A program made the position numbers and the translations under genes. DNA of 64,000 nt from Solenopsis invicta (lineage: Eukaryota; Arthropoda; Insecta; Hymenoptera; Formicidae). Every line of letters begins with the position of its first letter. Position 1 is the first letter of the stretch. This document shows, piece by piece, positions 42,564-53,164 of the stretch. Location of the stretch: assembly GCF_016802725.1 (NCBI RefSeq), contig NC_052678.1, positions 3,264,501 through 3,328,500 on the forward strand. Direction: 5' to 3'. Below the pieces are notes generated by a model. That model was given only the letters and a program-made list of their open reading frames with translations. It searched no databases and was not told the origin of the DNA.

Positions 42564-43016
42564 GTCAAAAAATTGACCAAAGTTGGACTATCTTTCACCG
42601 TTTTTCCGCTAAAGATTATTCATGTTATAGTGGCAAAATATCGGTCACGACGTATGCAAGCCTTACGAGCGTTGAATGGATATCGGAAAATATCGAGCAA
42701 GCCTACCAAAAACAAGTTATGTATTATAATCAGCGTCGGCGTGGTACAGTTTTTGTAGTGGGTGCTCGTTTTGAAGAGATACCACGTCCTATCGTCCGCG
42801 GCTCAAAGCATTACGGTAAAATTGTTATCGAAATTTTGTGGACCATTCCGCGTTTTAATAACCCTTTCGCCTGTCGTATACAAAATGTCAGAAGTTGATT
42901 TTTTCCAAGTTTTTTTTTAATTTTGAAAAAATTCATCATTTTTCGTCAAGTTTTTGTCAAAAAATCGATTAAAAATCTCTGGTCGATTTTCTCACCATTT
43001 GTCCGCTAAAGATTAA
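42564..43016 (+). repeat. Direct repeat pair flanking the integrase scrap
   Basis: About 60 bp ending in CCGCTAAAGATTA occurs at 42,564-42,620 and again, diverged, at 42,955-43,016. Both start with TTGTCAAAAAATYGA and share TCACC before the 3' block. It may be an internal repeat of a decayed element. Confidence 0.6.
42654..42893 (+). pseudogene. Degenerate Ty3/Gypsy-type integrase C-terminal fragment
   Basis: One plus-strand frame from about 42,654 reads through a stretch containing IEQAYQKQVMYYNQRRR followed by a VVG. This resembles the end of Gypsy-family integrases, where an A-x-x-x-Q-x-x-YYN-x-RRR motif precedes a VGD-type turn. The following PRPIVRGSKHYGK and a later PRF could correspond to the LS...F...KL..KF part. 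No upstream catalytic DDE core or reverse transcriptase is visible, and the frame is lost after about 42,890. It lies between two opposite hexanucleotide arrays. The assignment rests on motif memory alone; a random AT-poor ORF remains possible. Confidence 0.45.
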
Positions 43017-43018
43017 TC

Positions 43019-43130
43019 CCAAGCAGAACAGTAAGTGAAAATGACATCAAATCTTAATTGATCGAAAAGTGACTTTTAATGATCATTTTGATATTATTTT
43101 GATGTAGTGGTGACTCCCTGTTCTGCTTGG
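43019..43130. mobile_element. 112-bp MITE with 13-bp perfect TIRs
   Basis: CCAAGCAGAACAG at 43,019-43,031 is inverted exactly as CTGTTCTGCTTGG at 43,118-43,130. The interior is AT-rich and non-coding. No clear target duplication is seen. It is a non-autonomous DNA element of unassigned superfamily. Confidence 0.7.
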
Positions 43131-43159
43131 AATATGTGAGATAGTCTCTCATTCACAGC

Positions 43160-43286
43160 ATTCCCATTATTGCCATCATTACCACTATTGCCATTATTCC
43201 CATTATTGCCATCATTTTCATCATTGCCATCATAACATTCATTCCATTATTTCCATCCCATTTCCGTCATTTCTACAATTGCCATC
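43160..43286 (-). repeat. CCATTATTGCCATC array, inverted relative to 42,005-42,500
   Basis: Imperfect repeats of CCATTATTGCCATCATT are the reverse complement of the AATGATGGCAATAATGG variants in the array at 42,005-42,500. The two arrays face each other across about 650 bp and could form a long imperfect foldback. Confidence 0.8.
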
Positions 43287-43532
43287 GATTAATATCGAGA
43301 AGAATTTGATTAAAATCCGTTACTTTACTGATTAACACTTGAATACCTTATATCGTATATTATTATATAATTCTTAATTAATTTTTTTTGTAAAGTTTTG
43401 ATTAATCTTTACGTGATATTTCGTAAAAACTGTTGAAAGGTTGTATTAAAATCAGATCAATAATCTTCACGTTTGTAAGTTAGAGAATAAAAATAATACT
43501 CAAGTATCCATATATTTCATTGATTTTTATTA

Positions 43533-43566
<34 letters not shown>

Positions 43567-44363
43567 TATTGTGCCATATTAATCGCGCGTATTGTCATTT
43601 GTAAATCATGCGTATGCATGTATATGCCATTGTAACATAATAAAAAAAGAGTGGGCGCTTTCTAGTCTCTCTACGTCCCTGCGCAGAAATCGTCCGAAAT
43701 CCTCTTTCTGAATTTTACGGCCTAAACGTAGCACGGTAAACGTGTTGGGATGAGAGGGGAGTGAAGAGGAGAGTATCCATAGAGATAACATCGCCGCTTG
43801 CTCCATGTCTATCACCGCGATGCTTTCTCTCTCTAACTGAAGGCCTAAACAATTAAAGGACAATCACGTTAAAAGGGAAAGAGAGAAAGAGAGATATAGT
43901 GAGAGAGAGAGAGAGAGAGAGAGTTGCGTCAAGATTTAAAAAAATTAAAAAAGCTAATTTTTTCAAAAGCATAATTTGAAGACATTTAAATAATAAAGAA
44001 TTATGTAAAAATAAAAAGATGGTATATTTATTCGTGGAAAGACATTTATTTCTTCTTCATCATATGATGCGATGTTAATTACAATTATTTTTTAAGTACT
44101 GCGTAAAATGAATGTTTCTTTATTAAAGAACCAAATTCTCTCTGTTACTATTGAACATCTTTTTTAAGTAAAAATATGATTGTGCAAAATATGGGCATAT
44201 ACCTATTGATATGTATTAATATCAATGTTAATGTAAATAATTCAGACTATAATAAATAAAAAATTACGCGAAAGTAGACGTAATTAATCATTTGTGCACA
44301 TTCTCGACCCCTGTTCTGGATGCAACAAACGCGATACGCGTCAGATTGTATTTGCAGCAAAAT
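43287..44363. other. Gene-poor AT-rich interval with microsatellites
   Basis: No supported gene. An (ATT)n run lies at 43,534-43,570 and a (GA)n run at 43,874-43,923, densest at 43,901-43,923. Between them, 43,606-43,863 is GC-richer and open for 85 codons on the minus strand, but I recognise no domain, homologue or splice context. Confidence 0.6.
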
Positions 44364-44438
44364 GGATGTTAGCACGGACAACAACCTACATCCATTTCTC
44401 GAGAGATGAATGTGGGTTGTTGTCCGTGCTAACATCCA
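44364..44438. repeat. Long near-perfect palindrome, ~35-bp arms
   Basis: GGATGTTAGCACGGACAACA at the left is mirrored as TGTTGTCCGTGCTAACATCC on the right around a TCTCGAGA centre, with a few mismatches near the middle. Both flanks carry a GCAAAATGGATG-like block (about 44,356 and 44,459), so the palindrome sits inside a larger partly duplicated segment. It could be a foldback transposon relic. Confidence 0.8.
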
Positions 44439-45099
44439 CACTGTTTTTAACGGCGGGTTGCAAAATGGATGTGACACGTAGTTCGTATTCTGACCAGAAT
44501 AGATGTGCGTCACTAGTGTACGGGAGCTTCGAAGCGTTATAGGAAAAAGGCCGCCGTGGCCGCTCTCAGGTTCCTCTCTGACTCTACGAAAGAATTTACC
44601 AACTGTAATATTATAAATAAATTACTAATGTGATATCATGTTTACTTAATATCAACACAAAAAGAAATGAACTTGGTTTACATTTGTTTAATTATGTGCA
44701 ACGGAACAATTTTCACATTTCACAGATATATTGTTATCTTAATTTAATTCTAATCAATGTAATCTTTATTGCAGTTTTTATTCTTACATCATTCATTTAC
44801 TTGGATGTCTATTATGCCTAATTTAATTATATAGATATTTTCTGAGTATTTTAGGTATTCATCGCAAATCTTATTACGATGTTGTAGGTCACTATTTATA
44901 AAATGTCACAGACAAATTCAGAGTATAATTCTTATAGATTAGTCTATCTGATACATTAGTTTATTTAAGGATCATTTTAATTTACATGTATTATCAATCT
45001 AATATTTTCTCTTTTGCTATCAATTTATTTGGTTTAAATACGTTATATTATTAAAATGTGATGCATTGTATTACAAAAATAAAAAACCTTTAAAAATAA

Positions 45100-45960
45100 T
45101 AATAAAAAAAAACCTTAAAAAAAACCTTTTAAACCTTTAAGCCTTTTAACCTTTTAACCTTCTTAACCTTCTCCAACATCTTCAATTTGTTTCTTCTTTC
45201 AATTTTATTTCCACTCTAAAATTCTTCGATTCTCCCTCCTTCCTTTCTTCTCTCCTTTTTATATTATTAAATTCCTCTTCTTTTCTTTATCTTTATTTCA
45301 CATTTTTAAAAATATTTACTAAAAAAAATAAAATTCTATTAGAGAAATTTTTATTTTTATGACACAAAATATCAAAATGTCATATAATATTCGCCCATTA
45401 CTAAAAAAAAACTTTCAAACTGATCCTTCCTTCTTTCCTTACTTTTTATTCCATTAAAAAACCTTTACCTTCTCCAACACCTTCAATTCCTTTCACCTTT
45501 CAATTTTATTTCTTTTCTACGCTCCTTCGATTCTTTCTTCTTCCTTTCTTTCTTTTTATTCTTCTTCTTTTCTTTATCTTCTTTTCCTACGCATTTTTTA
45601 AAATCTTTAATAAAGTAGAAAATATTCTATCAAAGAAATTTTTATTTTTATAACACAAAATGTCAAAATATTACATGATATTCACCCATTATTCTTTTAT
45701 TACAAAATTTTTAAATTTTTATCTTCTCCGCCTTCTTAAATTTCTTTCATCTTTCTGTATTAGTCCCATTTCAATACTTTTATTCCTTTCTTGTATCATT
45801 AATTTATTCTTATCCTTTTTTTAATCCAACCTCACAATGTTTGTACACAAAAGAGCATTTTAATAAAAATATTATAATAAATATTAAACAAAATTGATAT
45901 CTGAAAATAAAGTACAACACAAAGTATCAATTTTTTATAATGATAATTTTTACAACCTTA
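45100..45960. repeat. Polypyrimidine-rich tandem repeat, ~300-bp unit, three diverging copies
   Basis: A unit beginning near ACCTTCTCCAACA and running through C/T-rich sequence to an AAATTTTTATTTTTATRACA block occurs at about 45,167-45,420 and 45,467-45,715. A more diverged and shorter copy starts near 45,721. A short CCTTTTAA ladder (45,105-45,170) precedes them. The plus strand is strongly C/T-biased. No gene is seen. Confidence 0.65.
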
Positions 45961-46660
45961 AATATAAGAACGTTTAATAAAACTTATCTGAAATAATCAT
46001 AAAGTCGTCCAAAGGAAAAGAAAAAGAAAAATCTTTAGACGCAGGAAACAATAAATTTGCAATTACTATTGACTTCTTGACAATTATTATGAGTGTAACT
46101 GTCAACGCGATTAAGTATAATTATCAACGCGATCTCTGCGATGACAGCAACTCACGAAGTAAGCACAACGGGAAAACCAATCAGCATCTCGGAAAAGCGA
46201 CAACAATAACTTCGATACATTCGATATATTCTTTACATGCCTTTTTTTATATAGGAATATCTTAAAAACATTTGAACTGAAATAATAAATAAATTTCATA
46301 AAGTTTGCAAAAAATGTCTGCAACATTTCTGAGATGTTTTTGGGATAGCAAACATCTGCGACTCTTGTACTTGAAATTCTGCAGAAAAGTTACTGAAACT
46401 ATTTGAAATCTTTCTAAAATATTATCAAAAATTTATTACTGAAATTTTTCTGAAAACACATTGTTTCTAAAGTATTTTAAATTTAAAATGCTTTAAAAAA
46501 AATATTTAAATTTATTATATTCAGAGAATTACAAATACGTAATAATAGCTGCGATATAAATTATATATAAAATTTAGTATTTTATTTTATTAATGTTTTT
46601 ATTCTACGTTTTTATTTATTATTGACGGTCTGACAAATAAAATAAATGTAAATATGATTT
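45961..46660. other. AT-rich interval, nothing recognised
   Basis: Short open frames on both strands near 46,077-46,326 overlap each other and show no known motif. No RNA gene or terminal repeats were identified. Confidence 0.5.
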
Positions 46661-46720
46661 CTGAAACTATTTAATAAGAAGAATATATTTATATGTATTC
46701 TTCTTATTAAATAGTTTCAG
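46661..46720. repeat. 60-bp near-perfect hairpin
   Basis: CTGAAACTATTTAATAAGAA at the left is mirrored exactly as TTCTTATTAAATAGTTTCAG at the right, with arms of nearly 30 bp and almost no loop. It is too short for a transposon with an interior; more likely a foldback scar or inverted micro-duplication. Confidence 0.85.
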
Positions 46721-48877
46721 TTTATGCTTATAGCTAATCTTATCTTACTGATTTGCGATGCTATATACTTATATCTGTAATCATCATTATTCATTATCTT
46801 TTAATGATTATGACTAAGAAGAAAGTACTCCCATTGACTGGAATCAATGTATTATCACTGAAAAACAATTATATATATCATTGATCAATGTCGTTATGAG
46901 TATAACACTGAAATCATTCCATTCACACACATTGCGTACTTTTCAGTGAATAATACACTAATTCCGATTTAAAGAGCAGATACATGCATACAGGATATTC
47001 TAGAAGTGGAAATACAAGCAGAAAGATTCTGATCTTATGAGGAAGCGGTTATCAAAAGTCGTAAACAAAAACATGAAACCCTTATTAAATTAAAAAAAGA
47101 AACAATGCCATTTTGCAATTTTAAGCCACGCTTTTGCTTATGCAAGATGAAAATGAATTATTGGATCCTTGATGATTCTTTCCTTATTTTTTTAAACGAG
47201 TATTTATTCATATTTATTCATATTTATGACATAAGAGAAATATTTAATTGGATAAAGCAAACATATATTTAAATATGAATTATCTGAATTTTGTATTAAT
47301 AATTACTGAATATGTAGTTGTTTTAACCAAACAATCTAGTAACTTTAATCAAACTTATTTTTACACAAATGTGTGAATCACAAATGAAATAAATTGTTTC
47401 ACATGTTTTCATATATGATTTTTACGTAAAGTTTCCAATTCATTTGAAATACGCGCCATTACTTTCAGTTTCAAATATCGTTTTTGAGATGAACTAGAAT
47501 AGTATTATCACATAATTAAATTAAAAATCAATTTTAATAATACATGCTAATAAATGTTTTGAACATTTTAAAATATTATAATTTTATAATACTATTTTTA
47601 AATGTGATTTTAGTAAAATGATTGATTGTAGAACAACAAAAGTATTATTAGTTCTTTATTCAATGTATTAAATAAAAAGTCATATTGTCTTTTTTTCGTA
47701 AATTATTTAAAAATGACAATTTTTAAGTTATACCGTTATTGTGACAAATAAGCAATATAACCTGTATATTTATGTGTATGTAAGATAAATATTAAGACAA
47801 GTAGAATCAAACTTTTTTCACTGCAATAAATATGGTTTTAAAAACTAACAAATAAAAAAATTATAAATGCATTGCTCTGCATAATAGTGTTATTAATTAT
47901 TTATGTAAGCTGTCTGACGTCTTTTCTGTTGCTAATTTTTTATTTTTTTATACTTATGTTACCTAACCAATTTTTTTTTAGCTTATTACATGCATTTACC
48001 TAACGTTACATAAATTTGAAATTATGATAAGTTAAAGGTGATGTAAATTTTTTTTATAAATAAAATCAAGGTATCTATGCATAACTTGATTTTATTTATG
48101 AAAAATTTATAATTGTAAATTTTGATTTTACAATTACAAACTTATCCTGGACAATGTATGGCGCATGTACAGATAATACAGGAACACATGTTCATGCAAG
48201 AAAAATTAATTTGGGCCAAGTTATTGTCGTCAAATGTTGAAATCAAATATCAAACAATATTAATATATTAAATAATTCTACTTTTTTCTAAACAGAAATA
48301 TGATATTTGTATTGCTATACATATGGTAATAAAATTTTATGTTTTAATATTTTTAAGAATATCGTAAATTTGATTAAACTTTGATTTTTTAATTTTATTT
48401 GAAAAATAAAAATTTCTAAAAAAATTTTTAATTTCTTTAAATTTTGTAATTTTTTTTTTGAATTTGTAGAATCTTAAAATATTTCAGCATTTGCGCATAT
48501 TTTAAATATTTTAAAAAATATGTAGACTTTGTCTTATAAAGAATGTTACAATTTATCTAAAATATTTAAGAAATTTTTTTAAAAGTTAGAAAATTATATT
48601 AAAATTTGATAATAATTCTAAGAAAAATTTTTATTATTAGGTTTTAAGAAGTTTACAATTTTCATAATGATATTGAGATGTGCACATCAGCACAGATTTA
48701 AATTAAAATTTTTTTCTTTATTTTGCAAAGACTTTCTCGTTGTTACAAATTTTTTTTTAAATGTTAACTGCAACTAGTCATTTCTGAGTATCCAGCAATT
48801 TTTACTTAACTAATTATACAGAAGAACAACGCAGGAGTAGCCAGTGCCTTTCCTAGTTTAGTTAGAACTACCATAAA
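46721..48877. other. AT-rich gene desert
   Basis: No coding region, RNA gene or transposon body is recognised. A small imperfect hairpin lies at 48,045-48,108 (TAAATAAAATCAAG facing CTTGATTTTATTTA). Many poly-A and poly-T runs occur. Confidence 0.55.
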
Positions 48878-49102
48878 TTAGGCTGAATCATGAGGTTTGG
48901 TTTGTTTTAATCTCCTCTTTATATTCTTGAAATGGAGGAGTTGATGAACCTCTGAGTTGATATGTTCGTGCAGTCTATTCTCGTGGCTTTGCGCCTCTCC
49001 TTATCTCACCCTCCACCATTACAGTATCCCCAAATCTTTATGCAGATTCTTGCCTCTGATACACCATGGTGCATTCACAATTTCATAAGTCCAGGATTTT
49101 AT
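48878..49102 (-). pseudogene. Jockey-like non-LTR retrotransposon, 3' end of ORF2 (5'-truncated)
   Basis: The minus strand reads NAPWCIRGKNLHKDLGI, then, after frameshifts, a GEIRRGAKSHENRLHEHIN segment, then a QLL, and finally RRLKQTKPHDSA and a stop at 48,878-48,880. This is the order at the C-terminus of jockey-clade reverse-transcriptase proteins: APWY, an IHxDL block, an NxxxxxLL block and a terminal RRLKRxKPxDL. At least one stop and a frame change lie near 49,025. The piece is a dead-on-arrival 5'-truncated copy; the minus-strand 3' UTR probably continues to about 48,830. No reverse-transcriptase core is present. Confidence 0.7.
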
Positions 49103-49354
49103 TCTGGCATCTTTTTTGTCGTTACGAATAAAATTATTTTTATTTTTTTTCTTTAATAACGAATTGACCAAATACATGTTGAAAATCGCTTTTTAATTGC
49201 AGTACATTAAATATATAAATCAAAATATGAATTAATGCCATGAGAATCAACACAAGATGTTCATGTGCAAATTAATGTAATTAACAAGCAATTATTATTG
49301 TTAGAATAGGTCAATGCTAAATCATACAAGCAATGCCACGTCTCGTGTAACGTA

Positions 49355-49533
49355 TACACAGTAAATAATAAAACTTTTGTATTTCCCAGAAGATCCACTC
49401 TAAATTTTAAATTAAAATAACTCAAGAGTTAAGTTAAAATAACTTTTATTTTAACTTAATAACTTAAAATAAGAGTTATTTTAACTTAAAATTTAGAGTG
49501 GATTTTTTGGGACATTTTATTTTTTACTGTGTA
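49355..49533. mobile_element. ~179-bp MITE / foldback element
   Basis: TACACAGTAAA at the left is inverted as TTTACTGTGTA at the right. The arms continue inward through GATCCACTCTAAATTTTAA (left) and TTAAAATTTAGAGTGGAT (right), so nearly the whole element folds back. The centre is built of AAAATAACT-type short repeats. Confidence 0.8.
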
Positions 49534-49721
49534 TGTATGTACATATTTGAGTGTCTCATGACATTCAGTCTGTTTACATGGCAGTTAGTCTCTGTTTGTC
49601 TCTCACATTAGACTACGCGGCTAATCCTGTATATTCGGCCAATATATTTTATAGTAAAGCTCATTTAACGTAATCGTGTGAAATCAATCTACCCATCCTT
49701 TCAGTCTAACAATTATTACAG

Positions 49722-49762
49722 TACAGACATTTCGATCCTCAGTTTTGGATCATCTTCTGTGT
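49722..49762 (-). other. Penelope-type / hammerhead-like motif
   Basis: The minus strand has CAGAAGA, then GATCC...GGATC as a 5-bp stem with an 8-nt loop, then GAAA. This is the spacing of the CUGANGA - stem II - GAAA core of hammerhead ribozymes, with one mismatch in the first box. Such motifs are known from terminal repeats of Penelope-like elements. No complete stem I/III or cleavage site was worked out. Confidence 0.35.
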
Positions 49763-50460
49763 AAAATTATTACTTCATTCCACATGCAATGGTTGATAAT
49801 CAGCTACAATTATGTATCTTTTCGCAGGAAATATAAAATTGCAAATTAAGTACATTTATACATACTATAAGAGATGATATGAGAAAACATCGACTTACAA
49901 TTAATCTGACGCACAGATCATCTCACGAGCCTCGTTTACTTCCGGAAATAAATGCAATAACAGTTAATCAAATGAACCTTGAAACTGTTTGATTATTGGA
50001 TCAAAAAAATTTCCGTGTTTGCTGGATTATTTCATCAATTTATAATTTATATTATCATCCAGCATGAGTACAAAAAAAGTTTAATTTGTAGTGAAAGGCG
50101 AAACCCATACGATTCGTCTCACTTTTGACGTCATAAAGCAATGTGTTGCAGTGAGGAGTTAGACACTATGCAAGCGTTGAAGTAAACAAAAAAGAAGGAA
50201 TTATTTACGAGTAATAAATATTAAACTGTCGCGCTCAACATGTTCGGACAAATGATATAGATTCACAATATTGAATGATTTATCCTATTTGAAAATTTTA
50301 AAACCAATGGGTTACAATGTATTTTGAACACAATTATTTCTTTTATTACATATTTTTATTCCGTTTCATTGTATCAATCATGATGCGTATGATAAATGTA
50401 CACGACTTATTTATCATTCAATAATCAAATTTTATATTTTATATTACACTTGAATTTATA
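49763..50460. other. Intergenic, nothing recognised
   Basis: Mixed-composition intergenic DNA without a supported gene or terminal repeats. Confidence 0.5.
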
Positions 50461-50627
50461 ATTAAAATACTCTGAAAAAAAATTTACCAGAACTTGTCCG
50501 AAATTTATCGGAATTATAATATATTGACATTTGAAATTGCTTGCAAGTATTTTTCGGATAAATTTGGGTAAAAAGTATGAATTATCTCAAAATTTGCCCA
50601 AATTTCTCGCAGACAATTTTATTGTCT

Positions 50628-51186
50628 TGTTGTGCCCGGTGGTGGTCCAGGCACGTCGGTAGGTATTTCGGGATTTGCTTTTGCCCAAAGAGTTAAAACT
50701 CACGGGACAGCAGCAGCTCAGACGTGTTGCCAATTAAGAAACACCTTTCTTGTCGCAATATAATGTAGATTTATTCTCGATACTTCTTCTTATACAGTGA
50801 TTGCTTACACTTAGATGCCCTGTTACGACGGGCTGCGGTGCGCGTTATCTTCTTATCGCTTCACGGCTCGACGTAGGAGTTACGCACGGCCGTGATGTTG
50901 CTCTGGCGGTTGTTCAAATTATTCTCCGCCGTTTCCCGATTCGGAGGCCCTTTTTATCCTTCGATATTGCTGACGCTAAAATGCAGGTCGGCTGCATGCT
51001 GAATCGGCAGCGGTGCGACATCCGGCGAAAGACTATCTTGTCTTCCATATTGTTGTGTTCTCTGCACGTCTTTCGAGAGTTCCTCTCGAAAGACGATCCG
51101 CGCTTTTGCGTTATGCGAATATTAATATGCATAGCAACGACATCGCTTTTCGTTGCTATGCACTGGTGTTAGCTTAGGCTACAACA
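50628..51186 (-). mobile_element. Solo LTR, 559 bp, 4-bp target-site duplication
   Basis: The segment begins TGTTGT and ends ACAACA (6-bp perfect terminal inverted repeat of the TG...CA type). It is flanked on both sides by GTCT (50,624-50,627 and 51,187-51,190), as expected for a 4-bp target duplication. It is GC-richer than its surroundings. An AATAAA on the minus strand near 50,772-50,777 suggests minus orientation. Two perfect 13-bp stem-loops occur inside: 51,067-51,079 with 51,083-51,095, and 51,128-51,140 with 51,150-51,162. No internal retroelement genes remain. The superfamily is undetermined; a 4-bp duplication fits Gypsy or BEL/Pao. The open frame at 50,801-51,172 is inside the LTR and is not a gene. 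Confidence 0.82.
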
Positions 51187-51370
51187 GTCTGAAAAATTAA
51201 AATTGGTAGATATTTTTTGATAAATTCTGACAAAAAATTTGAATTTGTTTAATTTTGTCCAAAATAAAATGTTGGGAAAATATTTTTCAAAAATTTATCA
51301 GGGTACAATTTGTATTAATTACAAGATTTTTAAAATTTGTAATGTTCGAGAGAAAATCCTGAGAATTGTA

Positions 51371-51438
51371 AGATAATAACGGAAATATAGGTGCGGTCCC
51401 ACGCGCCATGGGACCGCACCGATATTCTCGTTATTATG
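51371..51438. repeat. 68-bp hairpin with GC-rich core
   Basis: GGTGCGGTCCCA and TGGGACCGCACC face each other around CGCGCCA. The outer arms ATAATAACG and CGTTATTAT extend the pairing. It stands out in strongly AT-rich sequence and may be a miniature foldback element. Confidence 0.75.
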
Positions 51439-52746
51439 TTCGATATCCTAAAATAATACTAAATAATTCATAATTGCATATTACATACGATATGATACTC
51501 AATATATTTTTATAATCTGCATTATAATCAACAATTATTTCAATCTTATTATTTTCCCAAGTAGTAAAAGTTTGTTTTTTTCCTCATTTATGGCTGTTTC
51601 TTCAACTTTAATTTTTTCAGAGTAATTTTTTCTAGAATATCTAAAAGAAGCAACAGTATTTCAAACACCGTCGTGCAATTATAATCATTTTATATAAAGT
51701 AATTTGATTAATCATAAAAAACATATTGAATCGATTTGGCGTATACTTAATGAACAGTTTATTGCTCATAATTAATTTTCCATTTTGAATACAAACTCAG
51801 AGTTCAAGAGTATCCAAGAGGATACAAGGAAATATTTTTCTATATTAATAGAACCGTGAGATTTTTGTATTTTTATATCCATTTATTCAATAAAAAGATA
51901 TGCTGGAAATTATTTTCTGACGGAACATAATATTATGAGAATATTCTATTTTCATGCAGAATGTACAAACAATATTTATAATATGCTCAAAAACGTAAAT
52001 CATTAAGAATCATTAAAACGTAAATAAGGAAAATGATAACAAGAATAAAAGTGCAATCTCAAGGCGTCGGCGCACGGCTTGGCGAGCTTCTACGCGGCAA
52101 TTGTTCTATATAATTTAGGAATAACGTTTTATATAACAAATATTTTGTCATATTTATATCATAATTACTTGTGTTTATTGCTTTTTTATGTAATATAAAT
52201 TTGCAAATGGTGCATATTATTTATATAACAAATATGTGATGCTTCAGCATATAGCATTTAAACGTTGAAACTATGTTGGATTAAATTTAAGATATTTATT
52301 TATAAGTAAATATGCAGCATTTAGGTTGGTTATTATTAACATTATCATAGCACGATATAATAAAGTTCTGAAATGCAATGTACAATCGATATTAAATTAT
52401 CGCTAATAATAGAAGGTACATTATCAACGCAAGTAAAATCAATTTGATGCAGAAATAAAAACTGTAATTCCATATGGATATTAATTTTTCGTATCAGTAA
52501 TATGACTATAATTATAACTATTTTAGAACTTCAGGCAAAAATCCACGATGTTGAATTAAAATTAAAATGATTGTTTCCTGCATATGATAATAATTTTTGA
52601 TTATTTCTCGAACCTGGAATAATTCTAGTAAAACTTTTTTTTTAGAATTTTGTATTCTAGGTAGCAAATTATTATTTGTCATCAATTGATATTGTAAAAC
52701 AGTTGTTGTTTTTTGACATAAAAGTGACGACAGATAACCTTCATCA
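51439..52746. other. AT-rich interval, nothing recognised
   Basis: No gene seen. A short GC-rich island at about 52,050-52,100 has no recognisable tRNA or other RNA fold. Confidence 0.5.
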
Positions 52747-52877
52747 CCCTGATTAAAAAAACCGATAGAAAACGATAGAAAGTGTCAAAAACTTGATTCA
52801 AAACAATAGAACTCTATCGTTTTGAATCAGGTTTCTAACACTTTTTATTGTTTTCTATCGGTTTTTTTTTATCAGGG
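52747..52877. mobile_element. 131-bp foldback MITE
   Basis: CCCTGATTAAAAAAACCGAT at the left faces ATCGGTTTTTTTTTATCAGG at the right, and pairing continues inward (GAAAACGATAGAAAGTGT with ACACTTTTTATTGTTTTC, then TTGATTCAAAACAATAGA with TCTATCGTTTTGAATCAG). It lies just downstream of the fatty acyl-CoA reductase gene's 3' side. Confidence 0.8.
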
Positions 52878-53158
52878 CAACTTGCTGAGATACAATTTTT
52901 TAAATTTTCTATATAATTTTATAATATATTTTAGAAAATTTCTCGGATTTTTCATATGAATTGAAACACTTTTCAGAATTTTTGAGAATATCTCCCAAAT
53001 TTTTTTACGTAAAATTTAAAATATTCTATGCTTTCTCGTTCTATAATATTCAAAAGAAATTAACAAAATTTGAATAGATTTAAGGAATTTTTTTATAAAT
53101 TTCTTTATAATTTTTTTGTGAATTTAAAATACAAAGAATTAAAAATATGGGAATTATT

Positions 53159-53164
53159 TTTTAT
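53159..53164 (-). promoter_or_regulatory. Candidate poly(A) signal for the reductase gene
   Basis: An AATAAA hexamer on the minus strand lies about 390 bp past the stop codon at 53,550. It is the only canonical hexamer I noticed close downstream; in AT-rich DNA this is weak evidence. Confidence 0.3.

Larger units (their letters stand above)
50469..51624. mobile_element. Possible TIR element interrupted by the solo LTR
   Basis: ACTCTGAAAAAA at 50,470 faces its inverse TTTTTTCAGAGTA at 51,612-51,624. Without the LTR and one copy of its duplication the element would be about 590 bp. The inverted ends are short and A-rich, so chance is possible. Confidence 0.3.

Noticed and set aside
43606..43863. 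85-codon minus-strand frame in a GC-richer patch
   Set aside because: No recognisable motif, no splice partners and no neighbours supporting a gene; left as unassigned sequence.
45105..45170. CCTTTTAA ladder as telomere-like repeat
   Set aside because: Insect telomeres of the TTAGG type would read CCTAA; these units are irregular and belong to the polypyrimidine repeat.
50801..51172. 123-codon plus-strand frame
   Set aside because: Lies wholly inside the solo LTR bounded by TG...CA ends and GTCT duplications, opposite to its likely orientation.
52050..52105. GC-rich island as a possible tRNA gene
   Set aside because: No cloverleaf, A box or B box could be laid out.
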